Source: an uncultured Bacteroidales bacterium
Lineage (GTDB): Bacteria; Bacteroidota; Bacteroidia; Bacteroidales; F082
Length of the DNA stretch: 64,000 bases
NCBI GenBank assembly: GCA_905234275.1
Contig: CAJOHD010000008.1
Coordinates: 20,420-84,419 of the forward strand
Direction of reading: 5' to 3'
Numbering within the stretch: position 1 is the stretch's first letter; each line of letters begins with the position of its first letter. The notes under the pieces were generated by a model. That model saw nothing but the letters and a program-made list of their open reading frames with translations. It had not been told where the DNA came from and ran no database searches. Positions 51,218 to 58,533 of the stretch are shown one piece after another. The translations under genes and the position numbers were made by a program.

Positions 51218-52891
51218 TTATTTGTCTATTGTTGCCAAAAACTCTTCGTTGGAAATTGTCTTTGAGATTCTGTCTTTCAAGAATTCCATTGCCTCTACTG
51301 GAGTCATATCGGCGAAGTGGTTACGCAGTGCCCACACGCGTGCCAGCGTTCTCTCATCAACCAAGAGGTCGTCACGACGCGTACCTGATGCCACGATGTC
51401 GATAGCAGGGTAGATGCGCTTGTTAGACAGACGGCGGTCGAGCTGGAGCTCCATGTTACCTGTGCCCTTGAATTCCTCAAAGATAACCTCATCCATCTTG
51501 GAGCCGGTGTCGATAAGAGCTGTAGCAAGAATCGTAAGTGAACCGCCACCTTCGATGTTACGTGCTGCTCCGAAGAATCGTTTAGGTTTCTGCAAAGCGT
51601 TAGCCTCAACACCGCCCGAAAGCACCTTTCCTGATGCAGGCGACACTGTGTTGTAAGCTCTTGCCAGACGTGTTATAGAGTCGAGCAAAATCACCACATC
51701 GTGACCGCATTCTGTCAAACGTTTTGCCTTCTCAAGCACGATGTTTGCAATCTTCACGTGTTTGTCGGCCGGCTCGTCGAATGTTGATGAAATGACTTCG
51801 GCTTTAACGCTGCGTGCCATATCGGTAACCTCTTCAGGACGTTCATCAATCAATAATATAATAAGGTATACCTCAGGATGGTTTGCCGCGATGGCGTTTG
51901 CCACTTCCTTCAGCAACACTGTCTTACCTGTCTTAGGCTGTGCCACAATCAAACCACGCTGACCTTTGCCGATAGGGGCGAAGAGGTCCATAATACGTGT
52001 AGAAACTGTGCCTCCCTGATGTCCTGTGATCTTGAATTTCTCGTCTGGGAACAAAGGAGTGAGGAAGTCGAACGGGATACGGTCGCGCACCTCTTCAGGA
52101 TTACGGCCATTGATCTTGTCGACCTTCACCAACGGGAAGTATTTCTCGCCGTTCTTTGGCGGACGAATCATTCCGAGGATGGTGTCGCCGGTCTTCAAGC
52201 CAAACAACTTGATCTGCGACTGTGAGACATAGATATCGTCAGGGGAGTTGAGGTAGTTGTAATCTGCCGAGCGCAGGAATCCGTAGCCGTCAGGCATGAT
52301 TTCGAGCACGCCTTCAGCTTGCACTACGCCGTCAAACTCTGAAATCATCTCTTCGTGTCTCTGCGGAATCGGTTGCTGTTGTGGTTTCACCTCATAAACC
52401 TCCTGTTTTTCTTCAACCATTGACTCAATCGGCTCAATAGGCTCAGCCTCCGGAATCTCTGGTTCCTCATCGTTGGTCTCGTTGAGGATTTCGTTTGCAA
52501 CATCAACAACAGCCGGCTTTGGCTTCGGATATGACACGTGACGTGTCTGCTCGCGTTCATCATCGTTGTTTTCAAACGTCGTCTTTATCACATCAGTACG
52601 CTTGCCGATTCTCGGACGTCTGCCGCGTTTCGGAGCTTCTGCTGCCGGGGTTTCTTCTATATTTGTTGGTGGAGTGACAATTTCATTTTCGATAGGTTCT
52701 TTTTTCTTTCTGCCGGGTCTGCCTTTAGGCTTTTCTGCTACTTCAGGAGTTCCCTGCGATACTGCCTGTTTCTCGATAATGTTATAAACAAGGTTTTCCT
52801 TTGGTGCGTTAACATTCTCCACGCCAAGCTTCAACGCAATCTCCTTAAGCTCCGCCATGGATTTGTCGTTTAATTCAAAAATATCGTACAT
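51218..52891 (-). CDS. rho: Transcription termination factor Rho
   Basis: A 557-residue RNA helicase. A SAP-like N terminus ([20 protein letters not shown]) is followed by the low-complexity insert of Bacteroidota Rho (about residues 55-190: [26 protein letters not shown], then acidic [15 protein letters not shown]), the cold-shock RNA-binding domain ([15 protein letters not shown]), and the RecA-like motor (Walker [14 protein letters not shown], Walker [17 protein letters not shown]). It unwinds RNA to end transcription. The insert is typical for the phylum. Confidence 0.97.
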   Translation of the reverse strand: MYDIFELNDKSMAELKEIALKLGVENVNAPKENLVYNIIEKQAVSQGTPEVAEKPKGRPGRKKKEPIENEIVTPPTNIEETPAAEAPKRGRRPRIGKRTDVIKTTFENNDDEREQTRHVSYPKPKPAVVDVANEILNETNDEEPEIPEAEPIEPIESMVEEKQEVYEVKPQQQPIPQRHEEMISEFDGVVQAEGVLEIMPDGYGFLRSADYNYLNSPDDIYVSQSQIKLFGLKTGDTILGMIRPPKNGEKYFPLVKVDKINGRNPEEVRDRIPFDFLTPLFPDEKFKITGHQGGTVSTRIMDLFAPIGKGQRGLIVAQPKTGKTVLLKEVANAIAANHPEVYLIILLIDERPEEVTDMARSVKAEVISSTFDEPADKHVKIANIVLEKAKRLTECGHDVVILLDSITRLARAYNTVSPASGKVLSGGVEANALQKPKRFFGAARNIEGGGSLTILATALIDTGSKMDEVIFEEFKGTGNMELQLDRRLSNKRIYPAIDIVASGTRRDDLLVDERTLARVWALRNHFADMTPVEAMEFLKDRISKTISNEEFLATIDK

Positions 52892-52966
52892 ATAAAATTA
52901 AGTTAATTTTCAGAAAATTTAAGAAACTTTTTTGAATGTGAATGGTCTTTCGTCCATTTGACGTTG

Positions 52967-53013
52967 CAAAGATACAATTTTTTTTTATATAACAAAATTT
53001 TTTGTTAATTTTG
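52967..53013. promoter_or_regulatory. Divergent -7 promoter boxes of rho and the DUF4293 gene
   Basis: TATCTTTG on the minus strand (52967-52974), leaving a rho leader of about 70 nt, and TAATTTTG on the plus strand (53006-53013), 17 nt before the DUF4293 start. Confidence 0.6.
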
Positions 53014-53030
53014 CACAAAATTTAAATGAT

Positions 53031-53519
53031 ATGATTCAGAGAAGACAGACAATCTTTATGCTTTTGACAGCAATTCTTAGTGCTTTGTTGTTTTTCATGC
53101 CGTTGGCTTCCTTCGTTGCCGGCGATAATGTGATGAAATTCACCATTTTCGGTATCCAGAACCCTATAGACACATTAACTCTATCAAAATCATATACTTG
53201 GCCTCTTATCGTTCTGACGATATTGATGACGATTCTTCCGATTTTCGCTATCTTTAAATATAAGAAACGCGAGCTTCAGGTGAAGTTGTGCCATCTCGTA
53301 ATGCTTTTGAACCTCGTTTTCATAGGTATAGTATTTTTATACTATGATAATGATATTCAACAGATTATCGCTGCCGTCGAAGGCGATTCCTATGAACTTG
53401 ACGTTGCCTATTTCTTCGGAATGGTACTCCCATTGGTTAACCTCGTTCTGGAGATTCTCGCCGTCAGAGGAATTAAGAAAGATATTGAACTTTTGAAGTC
53501 TATCGACAGACTACGCTAG
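53031..53519 (+). CDS. DUF4293 membrane protein
   Basis: A 162-residue four-helix membrane protein opening MIQRRQTIFMLLTAILSALL, the conserved start of DUF4293, followed by a second helix (WPLIVLTILMTILPIFAIF), a third, and a fourth near the C terminus ending in DIELLKSIDRLR. The family is specific to Bacteroidota and found next to rho, as here. Function unknown. Confidence 0.85.
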   Translation: MIQRRQTIFMLLTAILSALLFFMPLASFVAGDNVMKFTIFGIQNPIDTLTLSKSYTWPLIVLTILMTILPIFAIFKYKKRELQVKLCHLVMLLNLVFIGIVFLYYDNDIQQIIAAVEGDSYELDVAYFFGMVLPLVNLVLEILAVRGIKKDIELLKSIDRLR

Positions 53520-53579
53520 TTAACAGTTACCAGTTGTCATTTTTTAAACTGTAAACGGTAAACTGTAAACTATTACCTA
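53520..53579. repeat. Word-repeat tract between convergent genes
   Basis: TTAACAGTTACCAGTTG at one end and AAACTGTAAACGGTAAACTG further on: reiterated, partly self-complementary words. It may form a hairpin terminator. Confidence 0.45.
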
Positions 53580-54074
53580 CTAACTTCTAACTTTTTCGTA
53601 AAGTTCCATATTTTTGATTTCACTTCCATCAATTTGGAAGCGCAACATTGTGATAACTTTATGAAAGCCGCTGTTGCCGGCTGCACCGGGGTTGATGTGA
53701 AGGAGGTTGAGCTCCTTGTCGTTCATCACCTTTAATATATGTGAGTGCCCGCTGATGAAAATGTTAGGTTTCTCTTTGATTATCAGTTCTTTTATTCCTG
53801 GTTCGTAATGTCCTGGATAGCCACCGATGTGTGTCATCATAACCTTCACGTTTTCAATGGTGAAGATGTTGAGCCAGTTAAACATCACACGGGTTCTATA
53901 GTCGTCTATATTGCCATAAACGCCTCGTAATGGCTTGAATGCCATCAAAGCGTCGGCGACATCGGTGGAACCGATGTCGCCGACATGCCATATCTCGTCA
54001 CAGTCTTTGAAAAACTCAAAGACCGCAGGATTAAGCCATCCGTGTGTGTCCGACAATAATCCTATTTTCTTCAT
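53580..54074 (-). CDS. Calcineurin-like metallophosphoesterase (YfcE/MJ0936 type)
   Basis: A 164-residue phosphodiesterase with the metal-binding set GLLSDTHGW, WHVGDIGS, GNIDDYRTR, MTHIGGYPG and SGHSHILK. The compact size is typical of the YfcE/Vps29-like subgroup. Cytosolic. The physiological substrate is unknown. Its start lies 3 nt from the DUF3078 gene stop. Confidence 0.9.
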   Translation of the reverse strand: MKKIGLLSDTHGWLNPAVFEFFKDCDEIWHVGDIGSTDVADALMAFKPLRGVYGNIDDYRTRVMFNWLNIFTIENVKVMMTHIGGYPGHYEPGIKELIIKEKPNIFISGHSHILKVMNDKELNLLHINPGAAGNSGFHKVITMLRFQIDGSEIKNMELYEKVRS

Positions 54075-54077
54075 CGA

Positions 54078-55061
54078 TTACGGAATCTTGTATGAAATAC
54101 CGAGGCTCATGACTTCCTTGAACTGACGGAAGGTTGTGCCAGGATATGAGCTCAATGGAGCTACGTCCTCATCATAGACTAAACGTGCTGAGATGTTGCA
54201 GCTCAACCAGTCGTTGACTTTCATGACCAACTGGTTGTCCCAGTCAAAGTCAACAGGGCAGGTGTATTTCTCGCCAAGAGCGTTCAAATCCGATGATTTG
54301 TAGAGATAATCGTAGAAAGCGATGAGTTTAGATGTGAATGTCACGTTTTCAAAAATCTCATAGTTGAACTCAGCGATGAGCTGTGCACCAAGTTCCCAAC
54401 GGATGTTCTCGCCGTGTTTTGTCATTCTTTTGAATGTGATAGTGTCGGTACCGATGATCTCTGTAACATCTTCATATTCAGCGGCTTTAACACCAAATGA
54501 GCCTGCGTCAGCAAGTTTCTGGTCGTTCACAATGGTCATACGACCTGTGAGAGGTGAGAGGTTTACCTTGAAGTGCTCACTCGGAACCCACTGAACACCA
54601 ATACCCAATGTGATGTAACCAGGATTCATGAAACCAGAGATGCGGTTTGTGCTGTCAACTCCGTAGTTGTAACCGTTGGTAAACTGTGTCTGGAATGTCA
54701 TAGCTGCCGTAAGGAACCATTTGTCGTTCTTGAGGTCGTAACCATACAACGAGCTAAGGTAGATACGGTCGTCAGTTTTGATAGGCTTTTGGTCAACGTC
54801 AAAGTAGCTGTAACCTAACTGCAGGTCGATGTTGTTGTCCCATTTGTGGTTACCTTTTTTGTAGTTGATGTCATACTTGAGCAGACCCAGGAAGTTGAGG
54901 TTGTCCTGTCCGCCAGCCGACCAGTTGTCGAAATGGCTCTGAGCCATGTTAAAACCGACGTTTCCGCCGTGTGTCCAAGGTGATTCAATACCACCATCCT
55001 GTGCAAATGCCACATTCACTGAAAGCAGCAATGCAACCAAAGGTAAAAATAACTTTTTCAT
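54078..55061 (-). CDS. DUF3078 outer-membrane-type protein
   Basis: A 327-residue exported protein (signal peptide LFLPLVALLLSVNVAFAQ) with the family's SPWTHGGNVGFNMAQSHFDNW opening. Repeated amphipathic beta strands rich in aromatic residues follow (WDNNIDLQLGYSYF, IRWELGAQLIAEFNYE), ending with the outer-membrane-like LGISYKIP. It is a Bacteroidota-specific family of unknown function, probably a beta-barrel. Confidence 0.85.
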   Translation of the reverse strand: MKKLFLPLVALLLSVNVAFAQDGGIESPWTHGGNVGFNMAQSHFDNWSAGGQDNLNFLGLLKYDINYKKGNHKWDNNIDLQLGYSYFDVDQKPIKTDDRIYLSSLYGYDLKNDKWFLTAAMTFQTQFTNGYNYGVDSTNRISGFMNPGYITLGIGVQWVPSEHFKVNLSPLTGRMTIVNDQKLADAGSFGVKAAEYEDVTEIIGTDTITFKRMTKHGENIRWELGAQLIAEFNYEIFENVTFTSKLIAFYDYLYKSSDLNALGEKYTCPVDFDWDNQLVMKVNDWLSCNISARLVYDEDVAPLSSYPGTTFRQFKEVMSLGISYKIP

Positions 55062-55096
55062 ATTATAAAATTTTAGTTAAACATTTTCTTTTTTCT

Positions 55097-55174
55097 GTCA
55101 TTCCGACCGAAGTGGAGGAATCTCCTTCAATTTATTGAGATTTCTCCATTCCGCTTCGCTACAGTCGAAATGAC
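55097..55174. repeat. Inverted pair of dispersed palindromic repeats
   Basis: A forward short copy (GTCATTCCGACCGAAGTGGA..., 55097-55125) and a reverse full copy (GAGATTTCTCCATTCCGCTT...GTCGAAATGAC, 55137-55174) face each other with an 11-nt loop, between the TonB-like and DUF3078 genes. Confidence 0.7.
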
Positions 55175-55185
55175 GGGAGCAGGTG

Positions 55186-55983
55186 TTAATAGCTGTTTCC
55201 GTCATGATAATTCCTCGATCCGATTTGGAACGTGATATCCTGCGTCGTTCTCGCCCTTACCAGACTGTCGTTCTTAACGCCAGGAATCCATAACAAATCC
55301 TCAATCAATCGTATTGCTTCATTGTCGCAACCACCGCCCACGCTGTTCAAAACGATGATGTTCGACACTCTTCCATCTGTTTCAACGATAAACTCCAGCG
55401 TCACAGTGCCTTGAATCTCAAATTGTTTTGCCTGATCAGGGAAACGAAGGTTTGTGCGAAGATATGCTGCCATTGTCACATCCGGATTGACAAAATATGG
55501 TTTCGGCGTTTGGTAAAGATCTTTTACGTCATAAACTTTATTGCTCTTCTCAGCAGGATATTTCTGCTCAGGAAGCATCTGTCGAGGATTTTTCTCCTCG
55601 GCTTTTTTATAGCTCTTTGCCGAAAATTCAACATTATAATAATCTTTGCAAGCCACAGGTTTTCCGAGGTTTAATGCCGGATTCCATTCAATCATTTTCA
55701 CCAGTCGGATAGCTTCTGCCGCACATTCATCGTCAAAAGAGTTCTCAACTCTGTAGTTGGTGGCGTTTCCGTCAGCATCCACATCATAATAAACGGTGAT
55801 TTTTCCGCTTTTCTTCTGATCAAGGGCGCTCTGCGGATAAATAAGATGGTTGTGGATTATTTTCTTGGTTAATGGAAATCCTGATTTCGGTTCCGGCGAT
55901 TTGGTCTGTGCATTGAGATTCAATCCTAATGACATGAAAATCAAAGCGATAATTAGCAGGCTTTTATTTGAAATCTTCATCAT
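55186..55983 (-). CDS. Secreted protein with two TonB C-terminal-like domains
   Basis: A 265-residue protein with a cleavable-looking signal peptide (LLIIALIFMSLGLNLNAQ) and two TonB_C-like repeats: residues ~40-120 (LIYPQSALDQKKSGKITVYYDVDADGNATN...) and ~170-260 (LRFPDQAKQFEIQGTVTLEF ... DGRVSNIIVLNSVGGGCDNEA ... FQIG). Classical TonB has one such domain, a proline-rich spanner and an N-terminal membrane anchor used with ExbBD; here the anchor would be cleaved and no spanner is seen. It may be a periplasmic partner-binding protein rather than an energy transducer. Confidence 0.75.
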   Translation of the reverse strand: MMKISNKSLLIIALIFMSLGLNLNAQTKSPEPKSGFPLTKKIIHNHLIYPQSALDQKKSGKITVYYDVDADGNATNYRVENSFDDECAAEAIRLVKMIEWNPALNLGKPVACKDYYNVEFSAKSYKKAEEKNPRQMLPEQKYPAEKSNKVYDVKDLYQTPKPYFVNPDVTMAAYLRTNLRFPDQAKQFEIQGTVTLEFIVETDGRVSNIIVLNSVGGGCDNEAIRLIEDLLWIPGVKNDSLVRARTTQDITFQIGSRNYHDGNSY

Positions 55984-56011
55984 TTTAACAGTTTTTCATG
56001 AATAAACACTG

Positions 56012-56058
56012 CAAATTTACAAATTTTTTAAATGATATACAAAAATTTTATATTTTTG
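56012..56058. promoter_or_regulatory. Divergent -7 promoter boxes
   Basis: TAAATTTG on the minus strand (56012-56019) for the TonB-like gene and TATTTTTG on the plus strand (56051-56058) for rlmB. The plus-strand transcript would carry the repeat pair at 56064-56165 as its leader. Confidence 0.55.
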
Positions 56059-56063
56059 TCTTC

Positions 56064-56165
56064 GTCATTTCGACTGTAGCGAAGTGGAATGGAGAAATCT
56101 TCCACGAACGATAGCTTATGGGGATGGAGGATTTCTCGACTCCATTTCATTTCGCTCGAAATGAC
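56064..56165. repeat. Inverted pair of dispersed palindromic repeats in the rlmB leader
   Basis: Forward copy 56064-56103 and reverse copy 56127-56165. It starts about 6 nt after the predicted rlmB -7 box and ends 7 nt before the ATG, so the rlmB mRNA would begin with a large hairpin. Confidence 0.7.
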
Positions 56166-56172
56166 GTGAATA

Positions 56173-56925
56173 ATGTTTAATATGAAGAATACTGACAATA
56201 ATATGGTCTTCGGAGTTCATCCCATTGAAGAAGTGATCAAAGCAGGGAAGGAGCTCGAAAAAGTTTTCGTGCAGTCGGGTTTGCGCTCACCACAGATTTC
56301 TGAAATCGTGAAATATGCCAAAGAACATGAGGTTCCGGTGCAGTTCGTGCCAATAGAGAAACTAAACCGTCTCACTCGTAAGAACCATCAGGGAATAGTG
56401 GCGTTTGTGTGCCCGATTTCTTATCAGACCATCGAGAATGTCATTCCTATGGTTTATGACGAGGGTCGTATGCCGTTTGTCGTAATCCTTGATAGAGTTA
56501 CCGATGTGCGTAATTTCGGCGCTATCGCCCGTACTTGCTACGCTGCCGGTGTCGATGCCATAGTAATACCGTCTCGTGGAAGCGCTTTGATCAACGGCGA
56601 CGCCATGAAGACTTCTGCCGGAGCCTTATCATTAATTAATGTGTGTCGTGTGGAAAATATCAAAGACACTATCGATTTTCTGAAGGCAAGCGGCTTGAAA
56701 GTGATAGCGTTTTCTGAAAAAGGCAAGCAGACCATCTGGCAGGCCGACCTTACCGGACCTATTGCCATTATGATGGGATCGGAGGAAGACGGCATAAGCG
56801 AGGCTTATCTGAAACGTGTCGACGATCATCTTGTTATCCCGATGCCTGGCGACATCGATTCGCTTAATGTCAGCGTTGCAACCGGAATCGTCACCTTCGA
56901 GGTTGTTCGACAGAGAATGAAATAA
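56173..56925 (+). CDS. rlmB: 23S rRNA (guanosine-2'-O)-methyltransferase
   Basis: A 250-residue SPOUT methyltransferase of the TrmH/RlmB family. A substrate-binding N-terminal domain (FGVHPIEEVIKAGKELEKV) precedes the trefoil-knot SAM domain with DVRNFGAIARTCYAAG, IMMGSEEDGIS and IPMPGDIDSLNVSVATGI. It methylates G2251 of 23S rRNA (E. coli numbering). The ATG at 56182 is an alternative start. Confidence 0.9.
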   Translation: MFNMKNTDNNMVFGVHPIEEVIKAGKELEKVFVQSGLRSPQISEIVKYAKEHEVPVQFVPIEKLNRLTRKNHQGIVAFVCPISYQTIENVIPMVYDEGRMPFVVILDRVTDVRNFGAIARTCYAAGVDAIVIPSRGSALINGDAMKTSAGALSLINVCRVENIKDTIDFLKASGLKVIAFSEKGKQTIWQADLTGPIAIMMGSEEDGISEAYLKRVDDHLVIPMPGDIDSLNVSVATGIVTFEVVRQRMK

Positions 56926-56926
56926 A

Positions 56927-56958
56927 AAAAGAGCGATGCTGCAGCGTCGCTCTTTTCT
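56927..56958. terminator. Bidirectional terminator
   Basis: Stem AAAAGAGCGA / TCGCTCTTTT with a partly self-paired 10-nt loop, between convergent rlmB and rplS. Confidence 0.8.
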
Positions 56959-56977
56959 TTTGATTTTCAAGTACCAA

Positions 56978-57340
56978 TTAGTTTTCTTTCTTCTTAAGAA
57001 CTTCTTTGATACGGGCTTTCTTACCGCGGAGACCTCTGAGGTAGTAGATTCTTGCACGGCGGACAGCACCTTCCTTGTTGAGCTCGATGCTCTCAATCAT
57101 TGGGTCAGCAATAGGGAAGATTCTTTCAACACCGATGTTGTTAGAAATCTTTCTCACTGTGAAAGTTGCACCTTTACCCTGACCTGCGCGCTGTAACACA
57201 ACACCCTGGAATTTCTGCAAACGTTCCTTGTTTCCCTCAACGATCTTGTATGTCACTGTGATGGTGTCACCTGACTTGAACTGTGGGAAATCCTTTACTT
57301 GTACTTGATCTTCAACGAATTGAATTAACGCGTTTTTCAT
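56978..57340 (-). CDS. rplS: 50S ribosomal protein L19
   Basis: A 120-residue ribosomal protein: FKSGDTITVTYKIVEGNKER, RKISNNIGVERIFPI, RRARIYYLRGLRGKKARIKE. Length is typical. It is separated from trmD by a 79-nt gap and has its own promoter box at 57387. Confidence 0.97.
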   Translation of the reverse strand: MKNALIQFVEDQVQVKDFPQFKSGDTITVTYKIVEGNKERLQKFQGVVLQRAGQGKGATFTVRKISNNIGVERIFPIADPMIESIELNKEGAVRRARIYYLRGLRGKKARIKEVLKKKEN

Positions 57341-57386
57341 CTCTGTTGTATTTTTTATCTTATTTTTTATCCTCTAAAAAAGCATG

Positions 57387-57394
57387 CAAAAATA
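57387..57394 (-). promoter_or_regulatory. -7 promoter box of rplS
   Basis: TATTTTTG on the minus strand, 46 nt before the rplS start. Confidence 0.6.
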
Positions 57395-57419
57395 CAGAAT
57401 TTTTCAATACCTGCAACAA

Positions 57420-58112
57420 TTATTTTATTTTTTTTATTTTTTCGTACATCTCAGGACGACGAATCTTTGTTCTCTCCAATGCTTGCTGGTATTTCCAATC
57501 GTTTATAACTTGGTCGTTTCCCGATAAAAGCACCTCCGGAACGGCCCATCCTTTGTATTCCCGCGGTCTTGTATACACTGGAGGCGACACCATTCCGTCC
57601 TGAAATGAGTCGGAAAGTGCCGAAGTTTCATCGCTCAAAGCACCCGGAATCAATCGCACCAAACTGTCGGTCAACACCGCCGCTGCAAGCTCGCCTCCTG
57701 ATAAGACATAGTCGCCAATCGAAATCTCTTTGGTGATCAAATGCTCGCGAATTCTCTCGTCAATACCTTTATAATGACCACACAGCATAATCAGATTCTG
57801 GTTCAACGACAACTGATTGACCACCGGCTGGGTCAACAGCTCACCATCCGGACTCATGTAAATCACCTCGTCATAGTTGCGCTCCGATTTCAACTTCGTG
57901 ATGCAGTTGTCAACAGGCTCAATCATCATCACCATACCGGCACCGGCCGAGAAAGGGTAGTCGTCAACACGTTTGTGCTTGTCGTTGCTGTAATCACGGA
58001 GATTGTGAAGGTGAATGTCGACCAAGCCCTTGTTGATGGCTCGCTTCACAATGGATTCAGTAAACGGTCCATCAAACATTTCTGGAAATATGGTAATGAT
58101 ATCTATTCTCAT
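57420..58112 (-). CDS. trmD: tRNA (guanine37-N1)-methyltransferase
   Basis: A 230-residue SPOUT enzyme: [20 protein letters not shown] at the start, [27 protein letters not shown], and the knot region [20 protein letters not shown]. It makes m1G37 in tRNAs reading CNN codons, including the two tRNA-Leu species encoded just downstream at 58.3 kb. Next to rplS as in many bacteria. Confidence 0.97.
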   Translation of the reverse strand: MRIDIITIFPEMFDGPFTESIVKRAINKGLVDIHLHNLRDYSNDKHKRVDDYPFSAGAGMVMMIEPVDNCITKLKSERNYDEVIYMSPDGELLTQPVVNQLSLNQNLIMLCGHYKGIDERIREHLITKEISIGDYVLSGGELAAAVLTDSLVRLIPGALSDETSALSDSFQDGMVSPPVYTRPREYKGWAVPEVLLSGNDQVINDWKYQQALERTKIRRPEMYEKIKKIK

Positions 58113-58129
58113 GACTTATTTTTTCGCTG

Positions 58130-58137
58130 CAAAATTA
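58130..58137 (-). promoter_or_regulatory. -7 promoter box of trmD
   Basis: TAATTTTG on the minus strand, 17 nt before the trmD start. Confidence 0.55.
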
Positions 58138-58260
58138 CAAAAATTTCTCGTTATATTAAATAAGGTATCCTAAAAATTACCGTCATTTCGCGTTAATCTA
58201 TTGATTATCAAGTCGTAAAAAATTTTTTAAAAATTTTGTTGTTTGTATTAAAAAATGGTG

Positions 58261-58268
58261 TAATTTTG
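58261..58268 (+). promoter_or_regulatory. -7 promoter box of the tRNA-Leu pair
   Basis: TAATTTTG, 34 nt before the first tRNA, with a TTTG at 58235-58238 about 22 nt upstream as a -33 candidate. Confidence 0.65.
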
Positions 58269-58302
58269 CAACGCTTTTCAGATGAGGAAAGCAGAAACCC
58301 TA

Positions 58303-58389
58303 GCCCAGGTGGTGAAATTGGTAGACACGCTACTTTGAGGGGGTAGTGACGATTGCGTCGTGCAAGTTCGACTCTTGTCCTGGGCACCA
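58303..58389 (+). tRNA. tRNA-Leu (anticodon GAG)
   Basis: Acceptor arms GCCCAGG / CCTGGGC, D-arm TGGTGAAATTGGTAGACA, anticodon stem CTACT / GGTAG with loop TTGAGGG (anticodon GAG at 58337-58339), a long variable arm, T-arm CAAGTTCGACTCTTG, discriminator A and an encoded CCA. Class II tRNA reading CTC/CTT. Confidence 0.95.
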
Positions 58390-58403
58390 AAGTTCCACCC
58401 TAA

Positions 58404-58487
58404 GCCCATGTGGTGAAATTGGTAAACACGCTACATTCAGGGTGTAGTGAGCGGACGCTCTTGGAAGTTCGAGTCTTCTCATGGGCA
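58404..58487 (+). tRNA. tRNA-Leu (anticodon CAG)
   Basis: Acceptor arms GCCCATG / CATGGGC, anticodon stem CTACA / TGTAG with loop TTCAGGG (anticodon CAG at 58438-58440), long variable arm, T-arm GAAGTTCGAGTCTTC and discriminator A. CCA is not encoded (CAG follows), unlike the tRNA 14 nt upstream. Reads CTG. Confidence 0.95.
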
Positions 58488-58494
58488 CAGATAT

Positions 58495-58532
58495 AAAAAA
58501 AGAACCGGTCAATCGATCGGTTCTTCTTTTTT
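58495..58532. terminator. Bidirectional terminator
   Basis: A tract, stem AAGAACCG / CGGTTCTT (58500-58507 and 58518-58525), T tract. It serves the tRNA unit and the convergent peptidase gene. Confidence 0.8.
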
Positions 58533-58533
58533 G

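Noticed and set aside
58182..58200. GTCATTTCGCGTTAATC as a further copy of the dispersed repeat
   Set aside because: Only the first 9-10 bases match; too short to call.
58208..58512. Two short minus-strand frames over the tRNA region
   Set aside because: They are antisense readings of the two tRNA-Leu genes.
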